From Bacteroidia bacterium (GTDB lineage Bacteria > Bacteroidota > Bacteroidia > Palsa-965): a stretch of 64,000 nt of DNA. The notes beneath the pieces were generated by a model that worked only from the letters and a program-made list of their open reading frames with translations, was not told the origin of the DNA and did no database searches. The stretch is taken from assembly GCA_025454955.1 (NCBI GenBank), contig JALONL010000004.1, positions 118,193-182,192 on the forward strand. Reading direction: 5' to 3'. Made by a program: the position numbers and the translations under genes. Below are positions 47,661 to 54,734 of the stretch, one piece after another (positions within the stretch are counted from its first letter, which is position 1; every line of letters begins with the position of its first letter).

Positions 47661-48242
47661 ATGAGTCAGTTTGAAAATTTCAAAAGATGGCTACAGGAAA
47701 TTTCTTTCCTTCAGGAAGAGGATTGTAAATTATTTCAACCCTTCCTGAAAAACAGAACCGTGGCGGCAAAAGAAATACTTCTCAGCGAAGGACAGATTTG
47801 CCGCGAAATGGGTTTTATAAATAAAGGCGCATTCCGCACCTATTATTTAAGCGAGGGGAAAGAAATAAACACACACTTTTGTTTCGAAAACGAATTTGTG
47901 GTGGATTACGACAGCTTCCTGCATCATAAACCAGGTCGTTATTTCATACAGGCACTCGAAGATGCCGAGATAACCACATTCCACCTGCAACCCTTGCAGG
48001 AAGCCTATAACACCTCGAAAAACTGGGAACGTTTCGGCCGTATCATGGCCGAATATTCGTACCAGCTTACCACACAACGGGTAGAGAATTTTTTATTCAT
48101 GAATGGCGAAGAACGCTACCTGCAACTCCTCGAAAAGCAACCACAGCTTCTCGAACGCGTGCCACTCTATCATATTGCCTCGTACATTGGCCTCGAACGC
48201 GAGAGCCTGAGCCGCTTACGCAAAAAAATTGCGGGCAAATAA
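47661..48242 (+). CDS. Crp/Fnr-family transcriptional regulator (paralogue)
   Basis: A 193-residue regulator with beta roll (LLSEGQICREMGFINKGAFR, then NEFVVDYDSFLHHKPG) and a C-terminal winged helix (YHIASYIGLERESLSRLRKK). It aligns over its full length with the 44216 protein. Like that gene it is placed directly after a copy of the metH 3' end, so metH-tail plus regulator is the repeated unit. The effector is unknown. Confidence 0.9.
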   Translation: MSQFENFKRWLQEISFLQEEDCKLFQPFLKNRTVAAKEILLSEGQICREMGFINKGAFRTYYLSEGKEINTHFCFENEFVVDYDSFLHHKPGRYFIQALEDAEITTFHLQPLQEAYNTSKNWERFGRIMAEYSYQLTTQRVENFLFMNGEERYLQLLEKQPQLLERVPLYHIASYIGLERESLSRLRKKIAGK

Positions 48243-48323
48243 CCGATTGTAACATTTATCAATTAAATCAAGTTTTCACCGGCCGATGTTTGCAGGGTAA
48301 TTAATTATCCAACACATCTCGCC

Positions 48324-48944
48324 ATGAAAAAAACAACAATCATTCTCGCCTCACTCGCGTTCCTCGGCATCGCCAGTTGCACATCCACAAAAACAGCCGT
48401 TATTCCGCTCAGCGATAAGCTGGAAATTGAAGACACCTACACCATTATCTGGAACGGAATCAGCGAAGCTTACCGCTACGAAAACGGAAACTGGAAACGC
48501 TCACCTTCCTTCGATTATCAGTTTAACGTGGTACAAAAACGTTACGATAAACTCTGGAAATCGGTTAAATCCATGCACCGCCTCCACCCCGATTACAATG
48601 GCAAAGCCGGTCAGCGCCACCAAACCATGTATTTCGAAATCAGCTATACACCCGTTATCGACTCACTGCGCAACGCTGTCATAAAATCAAGCATCGGCAA
48701 TGGCACCGGAAAATCCGACAAAGAATACCGGAAAATTGAACTCAACATGGATATGCCCGATGCCTCAAAGTTCAGCCCCTACAATAAGATCAGAATCACA
48801 CAGCATTACCAATACGAAACCGGTGTACTTACCGAAACCGTTTTTCTCTATAAAGTAAAAGACGGAAAAGAAATACCGTTTATGAAAAACCAGGAAACCG
48901 CATACTTCTACATTCGCGGAAAATTAGACAAAGCCCCACTCTGA
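48324..48944 (+). CDS. Hypothetical lipoprotein
   Basis: A 206-residue lipoprotein with lipobox GIASC. The mature part is rich in Tyr and charged residues with a beta-type pattern (WKSVKSMHRLHPDYNGKAG, then QTMYFEISYTP). I do not recognise the family. It follows the Crp/Fnr gene on the same strand and may be its target. Confidence 0.6.
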   Translation: MKKTTIILASLAFLGIASCTSTKTAVIPLSDKLEIEDTYTIIWNGISEAYRYENGNWKRSPSFDYQFNVVQKRYDKLWKSVKSMHRLHPDYNGKAGQRHQTMYFEISYTPVIDSLRNAVIKSSIGNGTGKSDKEYRKIELNMDMPDASKFSPYNKIRITQHYQYETGVLTETVFLYKVKDGKEIPFMKNQETAYFYIRGKLDKAPL

Positions 48945-48953
48945 GCTGCTTTT

Positions 48954-48987
48954 AGCCCGACTGACATTGTACAAATGCAGTCGGGCT
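48954..48987 (+). terminator. Hairpin after the lipoprotein gene
   Basis: A 10-bp perfect stem (AGCCCGACTG with CAGTCGGGCT) and a 14-nt loop. The T run after it is poor, so it may be a transcript-end or processing hairpin. Confidence 0.6.
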
Positions 48988-49246
48988 GATTATAGGTTTG
49001 GGGTCCATTTGTATATTTACAAAAACCCGGCAAATATGCGCTATTGTCTGCTGCGGGAACATTCTATTAACTGTATAAGGATTTATAAATCTGTTGAAGC
49101 GAAACTCATGGCGCATTAAAATGCCGTCCGCTCCTGTGCTCTCTGCAAGTCCTCAGGTAATTCTGCACGAAAAGCATTCTGCACCTTCCGGGCTTTCCGT
49201 TCGCCCAGGGCTAGAAATTCAATCCTGTTGGTGTTTCAAAAAAATC
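48988..49246. other. Intergenic stretch without a recognisable gene
   Basis: Together with the preceding hairpin this fills about 300 bp between convergent genes. I see no ORF with good coding signs, RNA or repeat. Confidence 0.4.
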
Positions 49247-49636
49247 TTATATCTGTCTGAGTATTAAATCATATACTTGTGAAATGCCTTTGAGTTTTTC
49301 TGCACTTATTCTAAGTTTTTCTCTCTGCTCCGAATTCAAATTCCACTCCCTCAGGCCGTCAATAATATAAATTGCAATTTCTGGTATTTGGCTTTGAATA
49401 TGCAATAAAAAAACATCAAATTGATCAACCTGTTCCACTGAAGAAACAACTTGCCAGAACCTTTTTTGATTATCCAAACTTAATTGCTTTGATTGATCTA
49501 TAAGTATTCTCAGGTCATAGCGAGATTTATTATTCTGATAAGATTGATAAGCCTCAGAAAAGAAAACATCTTCCCACATGTCTGAATTCTCTCCGCAAGA
49601 AAGAATTATATCGATAAATGATTTATTGTTATTCAT
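49247..49636 (-). CDS. Small hypothetical acidic protein
   Basis: A 129-residue cytoplasmic protein with no signal, mostly helical, with two Trp/Tyr-rich acidic patches (SDMWEDVFFSEAYQSYQ). Base composition is AT-rich compared with neighbours. Size and acidity are those of immunity or antitoxin proteins, but no partner toxin is present, so I leave it unassigned. Confidence 0.5.
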   Translation of the reverse strand: MNNNKSFIDIILSCGENSDMWEDVFFSEAYQSYQNNKSRYDLRILIDQSKQLSLDNQKRFWQVVSSVEQVDQFDVFLLHIQSQIPEIAIYIIDGLREWNLNSEQREKLRISAEKLKGISQVYDLILRQI

Positions 49637-49806
49637 ATTGGTAATTTATAAAACAAACTCCGTTTTGTACACTAAACAAAAGAGGAATAATAAACAGAAA
49701 AACTCCAGCTATTACAGATAAACAAAATCAACTATCTTCACTCATGACAGAAAACTAAGCCTCTAACTCCGACTGTCAGATCAAGTTCCATCTATTACAA
49801 AAAATT

Positions 49807-50922
49807 TCACCCATCCTTCTCTACCAATTCCACCCGCACCACATACACCGTCACCACATTCTTACTCCGTTTCAAAGTCACACCAAAACCCACAAAATTT
49901 CCCGTTCCGCTTCCTTTCTGCTCCGAGTTAAGCAACATAATCAACTCCGCTGCCGCCTGCGAAGCCTCAAAATCATCCACATGATACGATGCGCTTGCAA
50001 TGCTTTCTTTGAGCGAATATTTTTTAAGCAATTTCTTCGCCTTCATCCCGCCCGCTTTTTTAAACCGCGCTTCGGGTGTTTCGGCCACATAATTCCGTTT
50101 GCCTTCTTTTTGTGTGTGCGAAAAATCCTTGCGGTTTACAACCAGATAATCGGCGTGTTGTTGTGCAGCCTCTTGTAAATGTTCGGAAAGCAAACTTTCA
50201 CCCGAACCTTTATACAACTCATCCTTCAAACCTGCCAGAGCCTGTGGCTGTACAAACTTTTTACGTTTCTCCTCCTGCGGGTTGCCGGTATCGGTGGCAC
50301 TTGCCGTATTGGCCGGTTGAGCAGCATAATAAGGTTTATTCGTAAACAAATCTGTTCCCCAGCAACGCCCGTCTTTACCAATACTAAACGCCACACCATG
50401 CTGCCAGTGACGATCGCGGAGCATATTGGCATTGTGTCCCGGCGACGATTTCCATTGCGAAAAACTGGCAGTGGCAATATTCTCCGCCGCACTTTCTACT
50501 GTACTTCCTGATGCAAAATTGTACAAACAATTCTCGCCTGTCCACAAACAATTACCATTGCCATTTACCACAAACTCATACCGGTCGCCCGGATCTTCGC
50601 CGGTAAATGAAGGTGTTTCCTTTTCTTCGGTATGGCCCATATAATCGTTAGCCATCATCCATATATTATGATTACGTGCAGCCAGCCAGAGTGTATCGTT
50701 AAAGGCAAGAGTATCCAACTTATTCTCGCGGCGATATTCATTAATAAGCCGGTGAAATCTAAGTGCGGCCAGTCTTTCTGTTTTCATTACCGAATCAGTT
50801 ACCGATTGTTTGAGCACACCTCTGATACGAAGCTGATCGGTAACTTCAAAACGCAAACTTTGCTGTGCCTGCACAGAATGAATGCACGCACAGTAAAGAA
50901 TAAGCGTAACAAGAAATTTCAT
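49807..50922 (-). CDS. Secreted protein with CAP (SCP/PR1) domain
   Basis: A 371-residue secreted protein (signal ends SVQAQ). Residues 45-200 form a CAP domain: LRFHRLINEYRRENKLDTL, the His in LAARNHNIWMMANDYMGH, and WKSSPGHNANMLRDRHW with GENCLYN. The C-terminal half (about 230-371) repeats the outline more weakly (LQEAAQQHADYLVVNRKDF, NFVGFGVTLKRSKNVVTVY), so it may be a second degenerate CAP domain. The gene follows the T9SS protein by 17 bp in one minus-strand operon. Confidence 0.8.
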   Translation of the reverse strand: MKFLVTLILYCACIHSVQAQQSLRFEVTDQLRIRGVLKQSVTDSVMKTERLAALRFHRLINEYRRENKLDTLAFNDTLWLAARNHNIWMMANDYMGHTEEKETPSFTGEDPGDRYEFVVNGNGNCLWTGENCLYNFASGSTVESAAENIATASFSQWKSSPGHNANMLRDRHWQHGVAFSIGKDGRCWGTDLFTNKPYYAAQPANTASATDTGNPQEEKRKKFVQPQALAGLKDELYKGSGESLLSEHLQEAAQQHADYLVVNRKDFSHTQKEGKRNYVAETPEARFKKAGGMKAKKLLKKYSLKESIASASYHVDDFEASQAAAELIMLLNSEQKGSGTGNFVGFGVTLKRSKNVVTVYVVRVELVEKDG

Positions 50923-50939
50923 AAACAGGGTTTATCTCA

Positions 50940-51944
50940 TTAACGCAGCACGAGTTTTTTTGTTGTAACTCCCTGCAGTGTATTTACCTGAATGAAATAA
51001 ACCCCGGCGGCTTCGCCGCTCAGGTCAACCGGCCAAACCGTTCCGGTAATTTGTCCCGCACGCACCACCTGCCCGAGCGCATTGGTAACCATATACGAAC
51101 CTGTACCCGGCTGCGCCATCGAAATCTGAAAAACAGCATCCGAAGGATTGGGCTGAATGGAAAATGTTTCGGAAGTAACGGCCAAATTCGTACCCAGCGA
51201 AAGATCGCAGGTAAGCGCAATGAGTTGTGCGCCGGTTATCCAGCCGTCGCCGCTGCATCCCCAAAGCGAAGAAACAAAATCGCCGGTAGCGCCTGTGGTA
51301 GTCAGCAGCCGGTCGGCCATCATGAGGTTTTCGTTGCCCCAGGGGTTGTTGCCTGTGGTTCCTACGTCTGCACGTTCGGTAAGCAACACATCAGGAACAA
51401 GATTGGTGGCACTGCTGTTTACGCTGCAAAAAAACACACCCACCAGACGCGTACAAACCGTAGTGTTTACACTGGAAGCACGGATTACCGAACACGAATC
51501 CTGCGCACCATTGTTGCTGAACGCATGAACCGGATTGAGCAAATCAACACCCGAATAAACCACAATGCTGCCTACATACGTCTGCGAGGTTGTACCCGTA
51601 AAAATGTATGCCGATGGTTCGTTGGCAGTGGCTATTTTATAAAATGTGCTTAATTGCACAGAAGAATTTATCGGCCCGCAACCCGAACCCGTGTTGGAAG
51701 TTTGCGCAATGGGTGTCCAGCCCTGTGGCGGTGTTACCGAACTTCCCTGCGAACACCAGCCCGAATGCACGGCCACAATCATTACATCGTTTACCGAAAC
51801 TCCCAAAGGCAAAGGAATGGTAACTGCCGTGGAAGAGCCTATTCCCTGCGACGAAGACACAAACGGAATGGTGCAACTGCTGCATTGTGCAAAAGCAAAA
51901 TGGGCAGAAACTAAAACAGAGAAGATGAGTAGAAGTTTTTTCAT
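50940..51944 (-). CDS. Secreted protein with T9SS type A sorting domain
   Basis: A 334-residue protein from ATG 51944, where the signal peptide ends AHFAFAQ; the frame is open further but without a signal. The N-terminus has CSSCTIPFVSS and the body is beta-rich (PPQGWTPIAQTSNTGSGCG, YVGSIVVYSGVDLLNPVHAF). From about residue 260, FSIQPNPSDAVFQIS begins a type A T9SS domain ending TTKKLVLR. The mature function is unknown. Confidence 0.82.
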   Translation of the reverse strand: MKKLLLIFSVLVSAHFAFAQCSSCTIPFVSSSQGIGSSTAVTIPLPLGVSVNDVMIVAVHSGWCSQGSSVTPPQGWTPIAQTSNTGSGCGPINSSVQLSTFYKIATANEPSAYIFTGTTSQTYVGSIVVYSGVDLLNPVHAFSNNGAQDSCSVIRASSVNTTVCTRLVGVFFCSVNSSATNLVPDVLLTERADVGTTGNNPWGNENLMMADRLLTTTGATGDFVSSLWGCSGDGWITGAQLIALTCDLSLGTNLAVTSETFSIQPNPSDAVFQISMAQPGTGSYMVTNALGQVVRAGQITGTVWPVDLSGEAAGVYFIQVNTLQGVTTKKLVLR

Positions 51945-52057
51945 GTGTAATAAGATTGAGCCGGTTTTATTTGACTTATGAAATGTAATCAAAAACACTC
52001 AATCATTTGTCTGCTCATGCGAAATATTGGACTGATAACATTTTGTTCATGAATAAA

Positions 52058-52135
52058 AAACTGCCGTTTACAAACTCTCCATTTTTTCGACAACAACACT
52101 GAATAAGTGAAGCGGAGAGCCGTAAACGGCAGTTT
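52058..52135 (-). terminator. Long-arm hairpin at the 3' end of the rtcB transcript
   Basis: Arms AAACTGCCGTTTAC (52058-52071) and its exact complement (52122-52135) enclose 50 nt. A second inner helix pairs CTCTCC (52075-52080) with GGAGAG (52114-52119), and a small CACT…AGTG hairpin lies inside. In the minus direction it ends with TTTTTTATTC, so it can terminate. Its size and multi-helix form exceed a simple terminator. Confidence 0.75.
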
Positions 52136-52148
52136 AAACCATAATCAA

Positions 52149-53549
52149 TTAACCATCCATACGCACAATGCGCGGGCGGAAAGTGCCCATAATATCCACA
52201 AGGCTTTGCTGCGCATTCATAACCTCGTTTATATTTTTATAGGCCTGCGGCGCTTCGTCCAAACCGCCGCCGTGAAGCGTAACGCCGTGTTGCTGAAGCA
52301 GCGCATTCATGGCATTGTGGGTAATGGATTCCTTGGCCCGCGAGCGCGACATTACACGCCCTGCACCATGCGAGGCCGAATGCAGCGAAGATGTTTCACC
52401 ACGACCGCGCACAATAAACCCTGGCGCAGTCATTGAACCCGGAATGATTCCGGCTTCGTCTTTGGCTGCAGGCGTGGCACCTTTGCGATGCACAATTACT
52501 TCGCGGCCCAGGTGCATTTCTTTCCACGCAAAGTTGTGGTGGTTTTCAATCACCGCAAGCGGAGTGAGATTGATTTCGCGGGTAATGCGCTGGTGTATTA
52601 CTTCGTGGCAGGCTGCGGCATAATCACCGGCAAGGTTCATGGCTTTCCAGTAAGCCTGGCCTTCAAACCAGTCGAGCGGAAGCCAGGCCAGATGCTGCAA
52701 CTGACGCGGCAGGCGGCACCATTGTTTGGCCACTTCGGTGTAATGCGTGGCCACACTTGCGCCCAGTCCGCGCGAGCCCGAGTGCGAAAGCAAACCAATG
52801 TAGCGCCCGGCTTTGAGCTGGCGTTCGGGCCAGTCGGCCAGAATTTCCACTTCGCCAAATTCTACAAAATGATTGCCCGAACCCGAAGTGCCAAGCTGTT
52901 TGGCCGCTTTGCCCTGCAACTTACGAAGCAGTGCAAGTTCGCCAAACTCGGGGCGGTCAATTACCTCGTGCTCATGCGCCTTACTCAGTTCGCGCCCCGA
53001 ACCGAAGTACGTGTGGCGAAGCAAAGCCGTTTCAAGCTGCTTTTGTTTACGGTTCAGTTCGTAAGCATGAAGATCATACACCGTAAGACACATGCGGCAG
53101 CCAATGTCCACACCCACGCCGTAGGGAATTACCGCATTTTCAGTAGCCAGCACACCACCAATGGGCAGTCCGTAACCCGAATGCGCATCGGGCATAAGCG
53201 CACCGCTTACCGCCACCGGCAACCGCGCCGCACTGCGCAACTGGTCTATGGCTGCATGATCTACCTGTTCGGCACCAAAGATGACAATGTCAACCGGCTT
53301 GCTGCGCAACTCCTGCTGCGGCACTTCTTCTTCCTTTACCTCAATGAAGTGAACTGCAATTTCGCCAAGCACTTCATCATCGGCAAACGCCTCGGGCGAA
53401 GTAATAATCTGGCGGAGCAACTGAATGGCTTCGCCGGGTTTATGATGTTTGTAATGCTTGTGCATTACCCGCAAAGCCGTGCTCACCGCGGCATCATCAG
53501 CATATCCGATGCGGCGCAGGTCTTTTGCGGTTAAGTTTAGTTTTGCCAT
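52149..53549 (-). CDS. rtcB: RNA-splicing ligase RtcB
   Basis: A 466-residue RtcB, the GTP- and Mn-dependent ligase that joins 2',3'-cyclic phosphate and 5'-OH RNA ends and repairs cleaved tRNAs. Metal-binding motifs are PYGVGVDIGCRMCLTVYD (Cys), GSGNHFVEFGEVE and LLSHSGSRGLGASVATHY. The GMP-accepting His is in SASHGAGRVMSRSRAKESI. The C-terminus YKNINEVMNAQQSLVDIMGT is also conserved. The start lies inside the end of a 57-residue ORF (13-bp overlap). Seven tRNA or tRNA-like genes lie upstream on the same strand, probably in one transcription unit. Confidence 0.97.
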   Translation of the reverse strand: MAKLNLTAKDLRRIGYADDAAVSTALRVMHKHYKHHKPGEAIQLLRQIITSPEAFADDEVLGEIAVHFIEVKEEEVPQQELRSKPVDIVIFGAEQVDHAAIDQLRSAARLPVAVSGALMPDAHSGYGLPIGGVLATENAVIPYGVGVDIGCRMCLTVYDLHAYELNRKQKQLETALLRHTYFGSGRELSKAHEHEVIDRPEFGELALLRKLQGKAAKQLGTSGSGNHFVEFGEVEILADWPERQLKAGRYIGLLSHSGSRGLGASVATHYTEVAKQWCRLPRQLQHLAWLPLDWFEGQAYWKAMNLAGDYAAACHEVIHQRITREINLTPLAVIENHHNFAWKEMHLGREVIVHRKGATPAAKDEAGIIPGSMTAPGFIVRGRGETSSLHSASHGAGRVMSRSRAKESITHNAMNALLQQHGVTLHGGGLDEAPQAYKNINEVMNAQQSLVDIMGTFRPRIVRMDG

Positions 53550-53710
53550 ACGCGGCTTATTGTTTGAATAAATTTATTGATGCGCCGGGCCGCAGTTTGG
53601 AAAATGCGCACCGGCAATGAATTTACTGCGGGCTGTATGTAAGTATTGCCATACACACAAACCGGACGTTCGTCGAACACGAACTCATTGATAACCGGAT
53701 ACTTTTTCAT
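53537..53710 (-). CDS. 57-residue small ORF overlapping the rtcB start
   Basis: The ATG at 53710 is preceded by AAAGGAGAT, a strong ribosome-binding site 4-5 nt away, unusual for this phylum. The product is basic at its C-terminus (VRIFQTAARRINKFIQTISR) and contains MKKYPVINEFVFDERPVCVY. It ends inside rtcB (13-bp overlap), so translation is likely coupled. A hairpin (TGCGGCC/GGCCGCA, 53732-53749) precedes it. I know no homologue; a longer frame to 53782 is less likely. Confidence 0.6.
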   Translation of the reverse strand: MKKYPVINEFVFDERPVCVYGNTYIQPAVNSLPVRIFQTAARRINKFIQTISRVWQN

Positions 53711-53766
53711 TGCATCTCCTTTCTGCTTTTCTGCGGCCCGGCGGCCGCATGGTTTAACATTGTTGA

Positions 53767-53904
53767 TTAATCGTTGTCGCAATCGTCGTCGGGAGCTATT
53801 TCGGCAACAACGGGCGAAATAACACCGTGAGTGGTTTCGTTTTCATTCACGATCCGAACACCTTCTGTCCGGAGCATGATCCGAATGTGTGAGATGTTCG
53901 TCAT
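53767..53904 (-). CDS. 45-residue small ORF between the tRNA array and the 57-residue ORF
   Basis: Opens at ATG 53904 (another in-frame ATG at 53877) and encodes a chain with a hydrophobic middle and an acidic end (VVAEIAPDDDCDND). It lies between tRNA-His and the 57-residue ORF on the same strand. No ribosome-binding site is visible. Whether it is translated is uncertain. Confidence 0.35.
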   Translation of the reverse strand: MTNISHIRIMLRTEGVRIVNENETTHGVISPVVAEIAPDDDCDND

Positions 53905-53952
53905 GACTCATTTGTTTTTGTGTTTGTGTTGATTTTGAATTATTAGTGTGCG

Positions 53953-54023
53953 GGTAACAACGGGAATCGAACCCTGATTTCCGGAGCCACAAACCGGCGT
54001 GCTGCCTTTGCACCATTGTTACC
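53953..54023 (-). tRNA. tRNA-His (GTG), imperfect T-stem
   Basis: The acceptor pairs over 8 bp (GGTAACAA with TTGTTACC), which supplies the extra G-1:C73 pair that marks tRNA-His. D-arm and anticodon arm form, with loop TTGTGGC giving anticodon GTG. The T-stem has an unpaired A (CAGGG against CCCG) and the anticodon stem a T-T mismatch. CCA is not encoded. Confidence 0.75.
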
Positions 54024-54039
54024 ATTTAATAAAACAGGG

Positions 54040-54115
54040 AAGGCCAAACGGGATTCGAACCCGTACACTTCACCAATTTTTCACCGGTATGCTCTTCCGC
54101 TTAAGCTATCGGCCT
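54040..54115 (-). tRNA. tRNA-like RNA with abnormal anticodon arm
   Basis: Acceptor (AGGCCGA with TTGGCCT), D-stem GCTT/GAGC and T-arm with TTCGAAT are tRNA-like. The anticodon arm is not: the only good stem, ACCGG with TTGGT, leaves loop TGAAAAA with G at position 33 instead of T. Pairing one more base gives a 5-nt loop GAAAA. It could be a Phe-like (GAA or AAA) relic or a decoy RNA. Decoding ability is doubtful. Confidence 0.6.
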
Positions 54116-54130
54116 TTGTAATAGTAAATG

Positions 54131-54203
54131 AGGGCGAAACAGGATTCGAACCTGCACGCTCCCGGTTCGTAGCCGGGTGCTCTTCCGGTTGAGCTATTCA
54201 CCC
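54131..54203 (-). tRNA. tRNA-Arg (ACG)
   Basis: All helices pair: acceptor GGGTGAA/TTCGCCC with one G-T, D-stem GCTC/GAGC, anticodon stem CCCGG/CCGGG around loop CTACGAA (anticodon ACG), and T-stem GCAGG/CCTGT with TTCGAAT. The discriminator is T, unusual for Arg tRNAs. Flanking AAAT and ATTT could extend the acceptor past a bulge. Confidence 0.88.
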
Positions 54204-54228
54204 ATTTCTGCATGGTGTGCAGAATGTG

Positions 54229-54300
54229 TGGACAAAGCAGGACTCGAACCTGCGCGGCCGGCTCTTCAGACCGGTGCTCTGCCAACTGAGCTATTCGTCC
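54229..54300 (-). tRNA. tRNA-Phe (GAA)
   Basis: Acceptor GGACGAA/TTTGTCC, D-stem GCTC/GAGC, anticodon stem CCGGT/GCCGG around CTGAAGA (anticodon GAA) and T-arm GCAGG-TTCGAGT-CCTGC all form. The discriminator is A. CCA is not encoded. Confidence 0.92.
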
Positions 54301-54304
54301 TCAG

Positions 54305-54383
54305 CTTGTTGTCCGGAAAGGGCTTTAACCTTTACGCGCCTTACGAATGGCTGCTCTTTCGTTTGAGCTACCGGATCAACAAG
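54305..54383 (-). ncRNA. tRNA-like RNA with a 12-bp extended acceptor helix
   Basis: D-like arm (GCTC, loop AAACGAAA, GAGC), a short anticodon-like arm (GCC, 8-nt loop ATTCGTAA, GGC) and T-like arm (AAAGG, loop TTAAAGC, CCTTT) are present in tRNA order. The acceptor is abnormal: CTTGTTG and TCCGG pair with CCGGA and CAACAAG, giving 7 + 5 bp with one bulged A. The TTC of the T-loop is missing. It is unlikely to be a working tRNA, but pairing is well kept. Confidence 0.6.
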
Positions 54384-54391
54384 AAGTGTAG

Positions 54392-54464
54392 TTGTTGCAG
54401 AAGGATTCGAACCTTCAACCTGATGCGTATAAGACATCTGCGCTAACCATTGCGCCATGCAACA
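54392..54464 (-). tRNA. tRNA-Ile (TAT)
   Basis: Acceptor TGTTGCA/TGCAACA, D-stem GCGC/GCGC, anticodon stem GATGT/GCATC around CTTATAC (anticodon TAT), T-arm GAAGG-TTCGAAT-CCTTC. It would read AUA directly. Most bacteria read AUA with a lysidine-modified CAT tRNA, so an encoded TAT is rare. Confidence 0.9.
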
Positions 54465-54469
54465 AAATG

Positions 54470-54543
54470 TTGCCCCGGAAGGACTCGAACCTTCAACCCA
54501 CAGAGTAAAAATCTGTTGCGCTAACCAATTGCGCCACGAAGCA
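54470..54543 (-). tRNA. tRNA-Lys (TTT)
   Basis: Acceptor TGCTTCG/CGGGGCA with two G-T pairs, D-stem GCGC/GCGC, anticodon stem ACAGA/TCTGT around TTTTTAC (anticodon TTT), T-arm GAAGG-TTCGAGT-CCTTC. The discriminator is A. It is the first intact tRNA of the array in the direction of transcription. Confidence 0.92.
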
Positions 54544-54548
54544 GTGTA

Positions 54549-54626
54549 TGCAGGAGCCTGGGGTTAACACCAGAAGGGAACCGGCGCGGAATCGGGTTAC
54601 GATGTCCTGTGAATGTGGCTCCTGCA
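54549..54626 (-). ncRNA. Structured RNA element before the tRNA array
   Basis: A perfect 10-bp outer helix (TGCAGGAGCC with GGCTCCTGCA) encloses 58 nt. Inside, ATCG-TAACC-CGAT extended by GGA/TCC past one bulged base forms one arm and CTGG…CCAG a second, which lies like a T-arm against the outer helix. Spacing to the Lys tRNA is only 5 bp. It may be a further degenerate tRNA-like member. Confidence 0.45.
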
Positions 54627-54676
54627 AGAATTTCAGTAAGTCAATGAACTGTTCTTTTGTAAAAAAATCAGGGCAT

Positions 54677-54709
54677 AAAAAAACCCGGATCGTGAGTTAC
54701 AGATCCGGG
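54677..54709 (-). terminator. Terminator-like hairpin in the array leader, proximal
   Basis: Stem CCCGGATC (54684-54691) with GATCCGGG (54702-54709), 10-nt loop, and a run of seven T after it in the minus direction. It stands between the promoter and the tRNA array. Confidence 0.75.
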
Positions 54710-54734
54710 CTTTTGTGTTGCGCATTGAATTACT

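Noticed and set aside
53843..54025. A 60-codon minus-strand ORF crossing tRNA-His
   Set aside because: Two thirds of it lie in the tRNA; the shorter in-frame alternative at 53767-53904 in another frame is a better candidate.
54177..54446. An 89-codon plus-strand ORF over the tRNA array (with GLEPARPALQTGALPTEL)
   Set aside because: It is the reverse-complement translation of tRNA genes, a well-known artefact; the RNA folds explain the sequence.
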